Positions 8,158 through 16,401 of a DNA stretch of 64,000 bases are shown piece after piece. This DNA is from Pseudomonas fluorescens (lineage in GTDB: Bacteria; Pseudomonadota; Gammaproteobacteria; Pseudomonadales; Pseudomonadaceae), in assembly GCF_900215245.1 (NCBI RefSeq), contig NZ_LT907842.1, forward strand, positions 248,001 to 312,000, in the 5' to 3' direction. The notes under the pieces are model-generated. The model was not told where the DNA came from. It did no database searches and saw only the letters and a list, made by a program, of their open reading frames with translations. Every line of letters starts with the position of its first letter. Position 1 is the stretch's first letter. Position numbers and translations under genes: made by a program.

Positions 8158-9066
8158 TTGGCTCCATCCGCTATGTACGCCAGCCTAAAGTCACTCATCG
8201 CAAGGTCCGTGTCCCGCAGCAATACACGTCGCTTGGTCCTCGCCCTGTGCCTTTGCTCACTGCTGGTCAACCTGTGGGCCTATAGCCGCTCCGCGCCGTT
8301 GCCGTTACTGATTTTGTGGCTCAACCTGGCCACGCTGGCGGTGGTGGGCTTACAGCAGTGGCGCTCGCGCAAATCGATAAAATTCCAGCCACAGGAATTG
8401 GCTGACCGCCTGCTGCAGGTCCAGGAAAACGAACGTCACCGCCTCAGCCGCGAACTGCATGACGATATCGGTCAGTTGCTGACCGCCGCCAAACTGCAAA
8501 GCGAATGGCTCAAGCGGCGTCTGCCGGACGACCTGCAAAGCCAATGCACCGTGCTGTGCAACACCTTGAATGAAACCCTGGCCAAAGTGCGCGACGTGTC
8601 CGCCATCCTCAACCCTCGGCAGCTGGCCAGCCTGGGGTTGGAGGCGAGCCTGCGCGCGCACTTGCTCAAGACCCTGGAAAACACCTCGATCCACTGGAGC
8701 CTTGAATGCCAGCAACGGCTGACCGGTATCCCGGAAGAAATGGCCGTGGCGGCGTTTCGCATTACCCAGGAAGCAGTCACCAATATGCTGCGCCATGCCC
8801 AGGCGCACAATTTGCTGGTACGCCTGCAACGCTTGCCCGAAGGCCTGTCGCTGATGATCTGCGATGACGGCCTGGGCTTTTCGCCCGCCATCAACCCAGG
8901 CCGGGAAGGCCAACGCGGCATGGCGGGCATGTCCGAGCGAATCGATCAACTGGGGGGCGCTCTGACGGTCAGCAGCCAGCCCGGTAAAGGAACGCGGATC
9001 GAGGCGCTCTTCCCCTGGGCGCCCCGCGCCCTCGATCGGGCCAGGCCCCCTAAGGTTATCGAGTGA
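8158..9066 (+). CDS. NarL-class sensor histidine kinase (HisKA_3)
   Basis: The product (302 aa from TTG at 8158, 297 aa from ATG at 8173) has two hydrophobic segments in its first 70 residues, then a HisKA_3 dimerisation domain with ENERHRLSRELHDDIGQ, whose His is the likely phosphorylation site. The HATPase domain shows the N box ITQEAVTNMLRHAQA, DDGLGF and RGMAGMSERI. There is no periplasmic or cytoplasmic sensor domain of note, so the signal is unknown; the membrane segments may sense it. Neither start has a strong ribosome site. The stop overlaps the response regulator GTG by 4 bases, so the pair is translationally coupled. Confidence 0.88.
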   Translation: MAPSAMYASLKSLIARSVSRSNTRRLVLALCLCSLLVNLWAYSRSAPLPLLILWLNLATLAVVGLQQWRSRKSIKFQPQELADRLLQVQENERHRLSRELHDDIGQLLTAAKLQSEWLKRRLPDDLQSQCTVLCNTLNETLAKVRDVSAILNPRQLASLGLEASLRAHLLKTLENTSIHWSLECQQRLTGIPEEMAVAAFRITQEAVTNMLRHAQAHNLLVRLQRLPEGLSLMICDDGLGFSPAINPGREGQRGMAGMSERIDQLGGALTVSSQPGKGTRIEALFPWAPRALDRARPPKVIE

Positions 9067-9722
9067 CTTGCACTTTACTCCTGGTGGATGACCACGCACT
9101 GATTCGGGCCGGCGTACGCGCGCTGATCCAGGATATGCCCGGCTATACGGTAGTCGGCGAAGCCAGCGATGGCGCGCAGTTGCTGGAGAAATTCAGCGCC
9201 CTGCAACCGGATATCGTGCTGCTGGACCTGTCGATGAAATACACCGGTGGCCTGGATGCGTTACAGCAACTCAAGGCGACCTACCCCAAAAGCAAAGTGC
9301 TGATCCTGTCGATGCACACCGATCCGGAGCTGATCATGCGCGCGCTGGAGTCCGGCGCCCATGGCTACCTGCTCAAGGACACCACGGCCAACGAGCTGGA
9401 ACACGCCCTGATGGCCTTGCGCAACAACGAGCGCTACCTGAGCCCCGCCATTGCCCACACGGTGATCAATCAGGCGCTGATCCGCAGCCAGGGCCCCGTC
9501 GGCGCCGTCGCCGACACTCACAACCTCACCGCACGCCAGCTGGAGATCCTGCGCTTGATCGTGCGTGGCAAATCCACCCGGGAAATCGCTCAAGGCCTGG
9601 GCTTGAGCATTAAGACCGTGGAAGCGCATCGTTCGCAGATCATGAAGCGCCTGCAGATATTCGATGTGGCGGGCCTGGTGTTATTCGCCGTTCGCGAGCA
9701 GATCATCAGCCTCGACGACTAA
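9063..9722 (+). CDS. LuxR/NarL-family response regulator
   Basis: The 219-aa protein has a receiver domain (residues about 1-120; acidic pocket LLVDDH, phospho-Asp in DIVLLDLSMKYTGG, switch Lys in GYLLKDTT) and a C-terminal LuxR-type helix-turn-helix (LTARQLEILRLIVRGKSTREIAQGLGLSIKTVEAHRSQI in consecutive helices). It starts with GTG inside the kinase stop (GTGA). It is the obvious partner of the upstream kinase; targets are unknown. Its last 42 bases overlap the 3' end of the convergent lipid kinase gene. Confidence 0.92.
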   Translation: MTCTLLLVDDHALIRAGVRALIQDMPGYTVVGEASDGAQLLEKFSALQPDIVLLDLSMKYTGGLDALQQLKATYPKSKVLILSMHTDPELIMRALESGAHGYLLKDTTANELEHALMALRNNERYLSPAIAHTVINQALIRSQGPVGAVADTHNLTARQLEILRLIVRGKSTREIAQGLGLSIKTVEAHRSQIMKRLQIFDVAGLVLFAVREQIISLDD

Positions 9723-10601
9723 CGGCGAGCCCAGCGGCAGGTGCACGCGCAGGGCTTTGGGCAAAGCACTGAAGCGCAAGTCGTCACCTTTCAACGGCTC
9801 ACCATCCAGGTTGATGTACAACCCTTCGGCCACCTTGATCTCGACCCACGGCAGGCGCGCCCGCACAAACATATTGTCCAGCCCCCAACCGTCGCTCATC
9901 AGGGTGAGCAGCGTGCCGACCACCTCCTGGGGCGCCGGCAGAATGCTGATATCCAGCAAGCCGTCATCGGCCAATGCGTCAGGGCACAACACATGCCCAC
10001 CGCCCGCCTGGCGTCCGTTGCCGATACCCAGCGCGAGCAGGTCGCCCTTCCAGTGAAAGTCAGGCCCTTCCAACTCGCCATAAGCGGCCTTCAATTCGCT
10101 GAAACGCGTCAGGCCGGTGAACAGGTAGGCCGCGCCGCCGAGCACTTTTTTCAAGTCTTCGGAGGTGTTGGCGGTGACCTGGCTGCCAAAACCGCCAGTG
10201 GCCATGTTGAGGAATATTTGCCCGCCGGCCTGCCCAAGGTCGATGGCCGTTGGCGGCACATCCAGCAGGGCGAGTGCGCGGGCAGGATCCAACGGCACCC
10301 CGGCGGCGCGCGCGAAATCATTGGCGGTGCCCAGCGGCATCAACACCAGGCTGGCATCGGTCTTGGCCTGCGCCATCGCCTCGGCGACATCGCGCAAGGT
10401 GCCATCGCCGCCACCGGCAATCAGGTGGGTATAGCCGTCGGCCAAGGCCTCATTGACCAGGCGCTGGGCGTCGCCGCCCTCCCACGTGACCCGCACCGCC
10501 AGCTCCCAGCCCTGTTCGCGCCGAGCCTGCACGGCAGCGCGCACATCCTCGTTGAGGGCTTGCTTGCCGTGCAGAATCAGCAATGCCTTGTGGGTGGTCA
10601 T
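9681..10601 (-). CDS. yegS: YegS-like lipid kinase (diacylglycerol kinase catalytic domain)
   Basis: The 306-aa protein has the DAGK catalytic fold: KALLILHGKQ at the start, the nucleotide loop LIAGGGDGTLRDVAEA near residue 65, LGTANDFARAAGVP, and a C-terminal lobe with NLDGEPLKGDDLRF. Length fits YegS (about 300 aa). YegS-type enzymes phosphorylate phosphatidylglycerol or a related lipid at the membrane face. The ATG at 10601 has AGGAG 8-9 nt upstream. It converges with the response regulator gene and overlaps its last 42 bases, so no terminator fits between them. Confidence 0.88.
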   Translation of the reverse strand: MTTHKALLILHGKQALNEDVRAAVQARREQGWELAVRVTWEGGDAQRLVNEALADGYTHLIAGGGDGTLRDVAEAMAQAKTDASLVLMPLGTANDFARAAGVPLDPARALALLDVPPTAIDLGQAGGQIFLNMATGGFGSQVTANTSEDLKKVLGGAAYLFTGLTRFSELKAAYGELEGPDFHWKGDLLALGIGNGRQAGGGHVLCPDALADDGLLDISILPAPQEVVGTLLTLMSDGWGLDNMFVRARLPWVEIKVAEGLYINLDGEPLKGDDLRFSALPKALRVHLPLGSPLVVEADDLLANGE

Positions 10602-10692
10602 GGGGTGGATCTCCTGGGTTTAAAGGTGCTTGAAGGATGTTGACCTTTGCCGACGAGAAAAAAGCCATCGGCGACGCAAATTTATTGGCTGC

Positions 10693-11244
10693 CTAGAAGT
10701 TATCCATCGCGTTGCACATCGATACCTTGCCCTTGGGCTCAGGTTCTGCGGCATTCCATTGCTTGCCGTCTGCAGACAGCTCATGCAACTGGATTGAACA
10801 GTTCGCATACAGGGTCGCCTGCACCATGTAGTCCACGCCGGGTCGAGGTACAAAGGTCATGCTGCTGAAACATTGCCGGGAATACTGCAATCGCCCCAGG
10901 TAATGCAGCGCGATCGGTTGGTTCGCGGGCACCACCAACTCCGTGGTCACCGCACCGTTCCAGGTATACACCGGTCCGGGCATGTTCAGGCTTTCGCCAT
11001 TGTGGTCGGGGAAGCCGGACTTGGTCGACGCCATCACCCCGGCACCCGGCACATTCCAGTCCAGGCAATCACGCCCCGGCACTGCGCGCACCAGGCCGTC
11101 GGTAATCAACCGCACGCGGGCGGTCTCGCCGGAATTCGGCGCGATATAGCCGGTGGACAGGGAACGGATGTTCGCCACCTGACCGCACCCGGTCAGCAGC
11201 ACCAACAACGCCACGGGTACACCACGCAACACACTCATCAGCAT
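10693..11244 (-). CDS. small lipoprotein of unknown function, 183 aa
   Basis: The N-terminus is a lipoprotein signal (VALLVLLTGC, lipid-accepting Cys at residue 20), so the protein is membrane-anchored outside the cytoplasm. The mature part has four further cysteines (in GRDCLDW, SRQCFSS, YANCSI, VSMCNAM) that could form two disulfides, and looks mainly beta. I do not recognise a named family. It is the last of three consecutive lipoprotein-type genes on this strand, 26 bases after the previous one. Two ATGs (11244, 11238) are possible; both keep the signal peptide. Confidence 0.75.
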   Translation of the reverse strand: MLMSVLRGVPVALLVLLTGCGQVANIRSLSTGYIAPNSGETARVRLITDGLVRAVPGRDCLDWNVPGAGVMASTKSGFPDHNGESLNMPGPVYTWNGAVTTELVVPANQPIALHYLGRLQYSRQCFSSMTFVPRPGVDYMVQATLYANCSIQLHELSADGKQWNAAEPEPKGKVSMCNAMDNF

Positions 11245-11270
11245 TCAACTCGCAAGGAAAGAAACGGCCG

Positions 11271-11597
11271 TTACGGCTGGCGGCAATTCTGCTTTACCGA
11301 CAACAGCGGCGCCGGATCGTACTTAACGCGCTGCAAACCATCGGCGCCCTGGAAGATGAAATACTTGATGCGGCAATCCTTGAACGTCGCCGAGTAGCCT
11401 TCCGCGCGAAAGCCCTCGCCGTCGACCTGCTTGATCACGGTGTTATTGCGGCTCACCACCGCGAGCACCTGTGCGTAGCTGTCCCCCATCTTCACCCCGG
11501 GCTCGCCGGTCTCGGTCATCGCCGAAGCGCAACCGCCCAAGCCGGCCGCTGCCAATACTAAAGCGGCGCCGTACATTCCATTGCGTGTGGTGTTCAT
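11271..11597 (-). CDS. small lipoprotein of unknown function, 108 aa
   Basis: A signal peptide ends in LAAAGLGGCAS, a good lipobox. The mature domain (KMGDSYAQVLAVVSRNN at its start) is short and begins like SmpA/BamE-type folds, which start with a 'G.s...V..i.G' segment, but I cannot assign it to that family with confidence. Two cysteines (FKDCRIK, KQNCRQP) may pair. The ATG at 11597 has AGGAAA 6-7 nt upstream; the longer open frame beginning at 11639 is rejected. It lies between two other lipoprotein genes and is probably co-transcribed with them. Confidence 0.78.
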   Translation of the reverse strand: MNTTRNGMYGAALVLAAAGLGGCASAMTETGEPGVKMGDSYAQVLAVVSRNNTVIKQVDGEGFRAEGYSATFKDCRIKYFIFQGADGLQRVKYDPAPLLSVKQNCRQP

Positions 11598-11620
11598 GTC
11601 TGTTTCCTGTTGATTAAGCA

Positions 11621-11972
11621 TTAACGGCGGCCTTCGCACACCGGTGATTCACTGATGCGTCCGGCCTTGCATGGGTCGAGTTTGTCTTTGCGTTTGAAGC
11701 CCCCGTCCTTCATGCAGTAGAAGCGCGTCAGCCTGATATCGACAGGCGATCGGTCTCCCCCGCCGTCCAGGTTGTCGTACCCGCAGGCACGCATGGCGGT
11801 TTTTACGCCGTCAAGGGACACACCGGACTTGTACCATCTCGAGAAGTCTGGCGGCGGCGGTTGAAAGGGGGGTACAGGCGCTGAGCGCAGAAGCGCTGAT
11901 AAGGACCCAGGCCACGACGCATGGGGGGCGCAAACCAGACGGTGTTAATCCAATGAGCGTTTGGAAAGACAT
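11621..11972 (-). pseudogene. lipoprotein gene broken by a +1 frameshift in a G6/C6 tract
   Basis: Reading from the ATG at 11972, one frame encodes a lipoprotein leader ending in VLISASALSAC and then runs into a stop after about 50 codons. A second frame, closed upstream but open to 11621, encodes a Cys-rich domain (PDFSRWYKSGVSLDG, MRACGYDN, FYCMKDGGF, DPCKAG, SPVCEG). Removing one base from the run of six G at 11867-11872 joins leader and domain as SACTPFQPPPPDFSRWYK, a natural lipoprotein layout of about 117 aa. So the gene is either truly broken, slipped in this strain, or affected by a sequencing error. The domain resembles short Pseudomonas lipoproteins of the W-x-K/R-x-G...ACGY type; function unknown. 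Confidence 0.65.
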
Positions 11973-12146
11973 GATTCATCCTTGTGAGTGAAACGTCCTA
12001 CAGGTGCAGGATTGGTCACCACAAAGACGAGAAAGTGCCCTGACTCTGCTGGGCACGTGTGACACGACCCACAACGTCTCGATCAACGGTGGGCGCTGGC
12101 CACCGCAAAGTCAGCCAGCAACGTCCGACAGCTGCAGCAACCTACG

Positions 12147-12539
12147 TCAGCTCTTGTGCAACTTACTCATCAACTGCGCCTCAGCCTGGGTCAACCCACA
12201 CGACTGCGTGAGTTCATCCACTGTCGCCCCCATGCCCACCAGTTTTGCCGCTTGGGCAAATGACAGGCTCGACGGGTCGCGCTGTTCGATCTGCGCCAGC
12301 TTGTCCGGCAACGGCCCGAGGATCGCGCGCAGTTCATGCACCTCGTCCCCAACCCGCACCGCACTCTGCTGGAAGTGATCGACGCGCTTGACCAGGTCGA
12401 GAATGCGCCGGTCACGCACGCCGTCGCGCTCGGCCTGTTGCAGGGCCAATTCGCGTTGCTGGCGCATGTAGCGCAGCAGGAACGCCAACGTCCCGGCCCA
12501 CAACAGGGCCAGGACAATCACCGCCGCCTCAAGGAACAA
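12147..12539 (-). CDS. DUF2802-type protein at the end of the chemotaxis operon
   Basis: The 130-aa protein begins with one membrane segment (AAVIVLALLWAGTLAFLL, residues about 5-22), continues as a charged, coiled-coil-like stretch (about 23-90) and ends in a small helix-turn-helix-like domain (AAKLVGMGATVDELTQSCGLTQAEAQLMSKL). This is the DUF2802 pattern found after cheW in Pseudomonas flagellar loci. Function is unknown. The start is a TTG placed directly after the cheW TGA; no ATG is available, so coupling to cheW translation is likely. Confidence 0.82.
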   Translation of the reverse strand: MFLEAAVIVLALLWAGTLAFLLRYMRQQRELALQQAERDGVRDRRILDLVKRVDHFQQSAVRVGDEVHELRAILGPLPDKLAQIEQRDPSSLSFAQAAKLVGMGATVDELTQSCGLTQAEAQLMSKLHKS

Positions 12540-13022
12540 TCAGATGCTCTCCAGTTCCGACCATTCTTCTTCGCTCATCATCTTGTCCAGCTCAACCAGA
12601 ATCAGCAGTTCGCCGTTCTTGTTGCACACGCCCTGGATGAACTTGGCCGATTCCTCGTTACCCACGTTCGGCGCGGTTTCCACTTCCGATTGGCGCAGGT
12701 AAACCACTTCGGCCACGCTGTCGACCATGATCCCGACCACTTGCTTGTCGGCTTCGATGATGACGATACGGGTGTTGTCGTTGACTTCGGTCGGCACCAG
12801 GCCAAAACGCTGGCGGGTGTCGATCACGGTCACCACGTTGCCGCGCAGGTTGATGATGCCCAGCACGTAGCTTGGCGCACCCGGTACCGGCGCGATTTCG
12901 GTGTAGCGCAGCACTTCTTGCACGCGCATTACGTTGATGCCATAGGACTCGTTGTCCAGTTTGAAGGTAACCCATTGCAGGATCGGATCATCCAAACCTT
13001 GTGCGGACGCTGACTTGTTCAT
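12540..13022 (-). CDS. cheW: chemotaxis coupling protein CheW
   Basis: The 160-aa protein is a single CheW domain: ILQWVTFKLDNESYGINVMRV at the start, VLGIINLRGNVVTVID in the middle (the receptor/CheA contact region) and VDSVAEVVYLR. It bridges chemoreceptors and CheA in the polar array. It sits at the distal end of the cheYZAB-motCD-parA-parP-cheW series, with an ATG at 13022 and an 80-base gap after parP. Confidence 0.95.
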   Translation of the reverse strand: MNKSASAQGLDDPILQWVTFKLDNESYGINVMRVQEVLRYTEIAPVPGAPSYVLGIINLRGNVVTVIDTRQRFGLVPTEVNDNTRIVIIEADKQVVGIMVDSVAEVVYLRQSEVETAPNVGNEESAKFIQGVCNKNGELLILVELDKMMSEEEWSELESI

Positions 13023-13102
13023 ACCCCTGACCCCTTCAAATGCCGTTGTACACGGCGTGTGTGCTTCGCTGACCGCACTTGCATGCGGACCTTATTGTTC
13101 AA

Positions 13103-13918
13103 TCAACTGCGTTTGTTCTGCGGCATCGTCTTGACGGCGCCACTGGCGATCAACTCGGCCAGTTCGGCGACGTCGAGCAACGCGCACATGTGCTCAATTA
13201 CGGTGCCCGCCAACCAAGGCCGCTGGCCTCGGTGGCTGCGCCATTTGATTTCGTTCGGGTCCAGGCGCAATGAGCGGCTGACTTGATGCACCGCCAGCCC
13301 CCACTCGTAGCCCTGCACCGAGATCACGTACTGCAAACCCTGGCGGAAGTCATCGCGGTAGCGGTCGGGCATCACCCAGCGCGCGGTGTCCAGCACCTTA
13401 AGGTTGCCGGCCTGACTGGGCAGAATGCCCAGGAACCACTCCGGTTGCCCGAACAGCGGTGTCAGCTCCTGGCCCTCAAGAGAATAGATCGAACCCAGGC
13501 ACACCAGTGGCACCGCGAGCGTCAACCCGGCGACGTCGAACAGCAAACATTCGAACGGCTCGGCGGCCCATGACGGGCGATCATCACCGGTCACCGGCGG
13601 CGGCGTGATGCTCGGCGGCAGGTGGACTTCCACCACCGGCTCGACCACCACCGGCGCCACCACCGCGGGAGCGACCACTGCTGGTGCGACCGGCTCCAGC
13701 GGCACGACAACCGGGGCGACCACAACATGGGCATCACGCGCCTGCTCTTCGAGCACCGCCAGTTGGAATTCATCCAGCGTGCTTTCTGCTTCTACGGCCG
13801 GTTCAAGGACCAGAATCGGTTCCGGCAGCGCCTCCTCGGTCGCATCCTGCAGCAGGGCATCCAGGTAGGATTCAAGTGCCAGTTGCGGCCGGGTCTTGAG
13901 TTTGACAGGACGGTTCAT
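13103..13918 (-). CDS. CheW-like array-localisation protein (ParP-like)
   Basis: The 271-aa protein has an N-terminal helix (LALESYLDALLQDA), a Pro/Val-rich linker with PVV/VAP repeats (residues about 60-110) and a C-terminal CheW-like fold (FECLLFDVAGLTLAVPLVCLGSIYSLE to the end). The linker plus CheW-fold design and the place next to a ParA-type ATPase match ParP, which in Vibrio binds CheA and prevents array dissociation. The ATG at 13918 overlaps the upstream stop by one base (TGATG); a GTG one codon earlier is less likely. Function by family and context. Confidence 0.8.
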   Translation of the reverse strand: MNRPVKLKTRPQLALESYLDALLQDATEEALPEPILVLEPAVEAESTLDEFQLAVLEEQARDAHVVVAPVVVPLEPVAPAVVAPAVVAPVVVEPVVEVHLPPSITPPPVTGDDRPSWAAEPFECLLFDVAGLTLAVPLVCLGSIYSLEGQELTPLFGQPEWFLGILPSQAGNLKVLDTARWVMPDRYRDDFRQGLQYVISVQGYEWGLAVHQVSRSLRLDPNEIKWRSHRGQRPWLAGTVIEHMCALLDVAELAELIASGAVKTMPQNKRS

Positions 13919-14706
13919 CACGCCACCTGCGCCACAAGCTGCTGCGACAGCAGATGCTTGAGCAATGCGCGGTAGGCCAGCACGCCACGGCTTTTGCCGT
14001 CGAACTGCGAAGGCGTCAGGCCTGCACGGCTCGCGTCACGCAGGCGCGTGTCGACTGGAATGTAGCCTTGCCAAATGGTGTCCGGGTAAGCGTCACGCAA
14101 CACACGCAAAGTGCCAAGGGACGCCTGGGTGCGCCGGTCGAACAAGGTCGGCACGATGCTGTATGGCAGCGCCTGTTTGCGCGAACGGTTGATCATCGCC
14201 AGGGTGCTGACCATGCGCTCCAGGCCTTTGACCGCCAGATGCTCGGTTTGCACAGGGATCACCAACTGCTGGCTGGCGGCCAACGCATTGACCATTAGCA
14301 CACCCAGCAGCGGCGGGCTGTCGATGATCGCGTAATCGAAGTCTTGCCACAGCTGCGCCAGTGTCTTGGCGATCACCAGGCCCAAGCCGCTCTGCCCCGG
14401 CGACTGGCGCTCAAGGGTGGCCAGGGCGGTGCTCGACGGCAGCAGCGAGATGCTTTCGTTACTGGTGGGCAGCAACAGTTGCCCGGGCAAATCGCTCGGC
14501 ACGCTGCCCTTGTGCAGGAACAGGTCGTAGCAGCTGTGTTCCAGCGCGTCCGGATCGTAGCCGAAATAGCTGGTCATGGAACCATGGGGGTCCAGGTCAA
14601 CCACGACCACACGCTTGCCCGCCTCGGCCAGCAAACCGGCTAAGGCGATGGAGGTGGTCGTCTTGCCGACTCCACCTTTTTGATTGGCAACTGCCCAGAC
14701 TCTCAT
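13918..14706 (-). CDS. ParA/MinD-family ATPase of the chemotaxis cluster (ParC-like)
   Basis: The 262-aa protein carries a deviant Walker A motif (KGGVGKTTTSIALAG), switch/Walker A' region VVVVDLDPHGSMTSYFGY and Walker B DYAIIDSPP. In polar flagellates the chemotaxis-linked ParA (ParC) places the array at the pole and segregates it at division. A perfect GGAGGA lies 9 nt upstream of the ATG at 14706; the longer frame to 14748 is rejected. It follows motD and is coupled to the ParP-like gene. Confidence 0.9.
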   Translation of the reverse strand: MRVWAVANQKGGVGKTTTSIALAGLLAEAGKRVVVVDLDPHGSMTSYFGYDPDALEHSCYDLFLHKGSVPSDLPGQLLLPTSNESISLLPSSTALATLERQSPGQSGLGLVIAKTLAQLWQDFDYAIIDSPPLLGVLMVNALAASQQLVIPVQTEHLAVKGLERMVSTLAMINRSRKQALPYSIVPTLFDRRTQASLGTLRVLRDAYPDTIWQGYIPVDTRLRDASRAGLTPSQFDGKSRGVLAYRALLKHLLSQQLVAQVA

Positions 14707-14757
14707 TCGGTTGGTTCCTCCCGGCAGGCGATGGCGCGACCGAGACATTGCATAAAA

Positions 14758-15645
14758 TTATTGAGCCGGCGACGGAGAATTGACGGCGCTCTGACGAACC
14801 GGCGGCTTAACGGTTGGCGGTGCAGTTTGTGTGCCAGCCCGCTTCAAGGCCGCATCCGGAGTTGCATTGGCAGTACCGGTGCCGGTCAGGCTGCGGCGTA
14901 CATCCAGGTTGCGCGACACCACCAGCACCACGCGACGGTTGCGCGCCCGGCCTTCGGCGGTGGCGTTATTGGCCACCGGCTGGAATTCACCATAGCCCAC
15001 CGACGCCAGGCGCCCAGGGTTTATGCCCTGCATCGCGAGCATCCGCACGATGCTCGACGCCCGGGCCGACGACAGTTCCCAGTTGGTCGGGTACTGCGCG
15101 GTGCTGATCGGGAAGTTGTCGGTAAAGCCTTCGACGTGAATCGGGTTTTCAAACGGTTTGAGGATCGCCGCGACCTTGTCGATGATGGTGAACGCCTGGT
15201 CGCTCGGCAATGCGTCGGCGCTGGCGAACAGCAGGCTGGAGTTCAGCTCGATTTCGACCCATAACTCGTTGCCGCGCACGGTCATCTGGTTGGATTTGAT
15301 CAGGTCGCCAAAGGCAGCGCTGATGTCATCGGCAATACTTTTCAGCGGGTCACTGGTGCCACCAATGCCGGCGGCGGTTTCATCGCTGTCGTTGACCAGC
15401 GGCTTGGCCGGGGTCACGGTCTTGGGCCGCTCTTCGCCAATCGGAATCGGTTTCAGGGCACGGTCGGCGTCGTTGAACACGCCGATCAGGGCCTGGGAAA
15501 TGACTTTGTACTTGCCTTCGTTGATCGACGAGATGGAATACATCACCACGAAAAACGCGAACAACAAGGTGATGAAGTCCGCGTAGGACACCAGCCAGCG
15601 TTCATGATTGACGTGTTCTTCAGGCTCGCGACGGCGACGGCTCAC
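14758..15645 (-). CDS. motD: flagellar stator protein MotD (MotB family)
   Basis: The protein (295 aa from this start) has an N-terminal membrane segment LVSYADFITLLFAFFVVMYSI with the conserved proton-carrying Asp in SYADF, a periplasmic linker, and an OmpA-like peptidoglycan-binding domain (VEGFTDNFPIS, NWELSSARASSIVRML, RARNRRVVLVV). With MotC it forms the second Pseudomonas stator, which supports high-torque swarming. Two GTGs are possible: the one at 15645 has GGAGG 8 nt upstream, whereas the one at 15651 has only 2 nt spacing, so I use 15645. Confidence 0.93.
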   Translation of the reverse strand: MSRRRREPEEHVNHERWLVSYADFITLLFAFFVVMYSISSINEGKYKVISQALIGVFNDADRALKPIPIGEERPKTVTPAKPLVNDSDETAAGIGGTSDPLKSIADDISAAFGDLIKSNQMTVRGNELWVEIELNSSLLFASADALPSDQAFTIIDKVAAILKPFENPIHVEGFTDNFPISTAQYPTNWELSSARASSIVRMLAMQGINPGRLASVGYGEFQPVANNATAEGRARNRRVVLVVSRNLDVRRSLTGTGTANATPDAALKRAGTQTAPPTVKPPVRQSAVNSPSPAQ

Positions 15646-15660
15646 ACTCACTACCTCCCA

Positions 15661-16401
15661 TCAGTCCATAAAGCCCTGGAGCTTCAATTCGATGGAGCGC
15701 GGGTTTTCACCCTCGGCAATCGACAACAGACCTTCAAGCAACATCTCGCGGTAACGCGACTGGCGCATGGCAATCGACTTGAGCTTGCTCGCCACCGGCA
15801 ACAACACCAGGTTGGCACTCGCCACACCATAGATGGTAGCCACAAACGCCACGGCAATGCCGCTGCCCAACTGCGACGGGTCGGCCAGGTTGCCCATTAC
15901 ATGGATCAGGCCCATCACCGCACCGATGATACCGATGGTCGGCGCATAGCCGCCCATGCTTTCAAAGACTTTGGCGGCGTTGATGTCGCGGCTTTCCTGG
16001 GTCAGAAAATCCACCTCCAGGATGCTGCGAATCGCTTCCGGCTCAGCGCCATCCACCAGCAATTGCAGGCCCTTGCGCGCGTAGCTGTCGGGCTCGGCAT
16101 CGGCCACGCCTTCCAGGCCCAGCAGGCCTTCCTTGCGGGCGGTGAGGCTCCAGTTGACCACACGGTCGATACCACCGGGCAGGTCAACGCGCGGCGGGAA
16201 AATAATCCAGATCAGGATTTGCATCGCACGCTTGAACGAACTCATGGGCGACTGCAACAACGCAGCGCCCACCGTGCCGCCAATCACGATCAGTGCAGCC
16301 GGGCCGTTGGCCAAGGCGCCTAAGTGGCCGCCTTCGAGGTAGTTGCCGCCGATAATTGCGACAAATGCCATGATGATGCCAATCAGGCTCAATACATCCA
16401 T
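15661..16401 (-). CDS. motC: flagellar stator protein MotC (MotA family)
   Basis: The 246-aa protein has four predicted membrane segments (about 1-20, 32-50, 149-170, 181-203) and the long cytoplasmic loop with charged residues that contact FliG. The segment GGYAPTIGIIGAVMGLIHVM is typical of MotA/PomA proteins. It partners MotD. The ATG overlaps the cheB stop by one base, so expression is coupled to chemotaxis genes. Confidence 0.95.
   Translation of the reverse strand: MDVLSLIGIIMAFVAIIGGNYLEGGHLGALANGPAALIVIGGTVGAALLQSPMSSFKRAMQILIWIIFPPRVDLPGGIDRVVNWSLTARKEGLLGLEGVADAEPDSYARKGLQLLVDGAEPEAIRSILEVDFLTQESRDINAAKVFESMGGYAPTIGIIGAVMGLIHVMGNLADPSQLGSGIAVAFVATIYGVASANLVLLPVASKLKSIAMRQSRYREMLLEGLLSIAEGENPRSIELKLQGFMD

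Noticed and set aside
8073..8270. 65-codon minus-strand frame over the kinase start
   Set aside because: Overlaps a clear histidine kinase and its upstream region without any recognisable domain.
13600..13740. Repeat-like GGCGCCACCACC tracts
   Set aside because: They encode the Pro/Val/Ala linker of the ParP-like protein rather than a separate repeat element or CRISPR.
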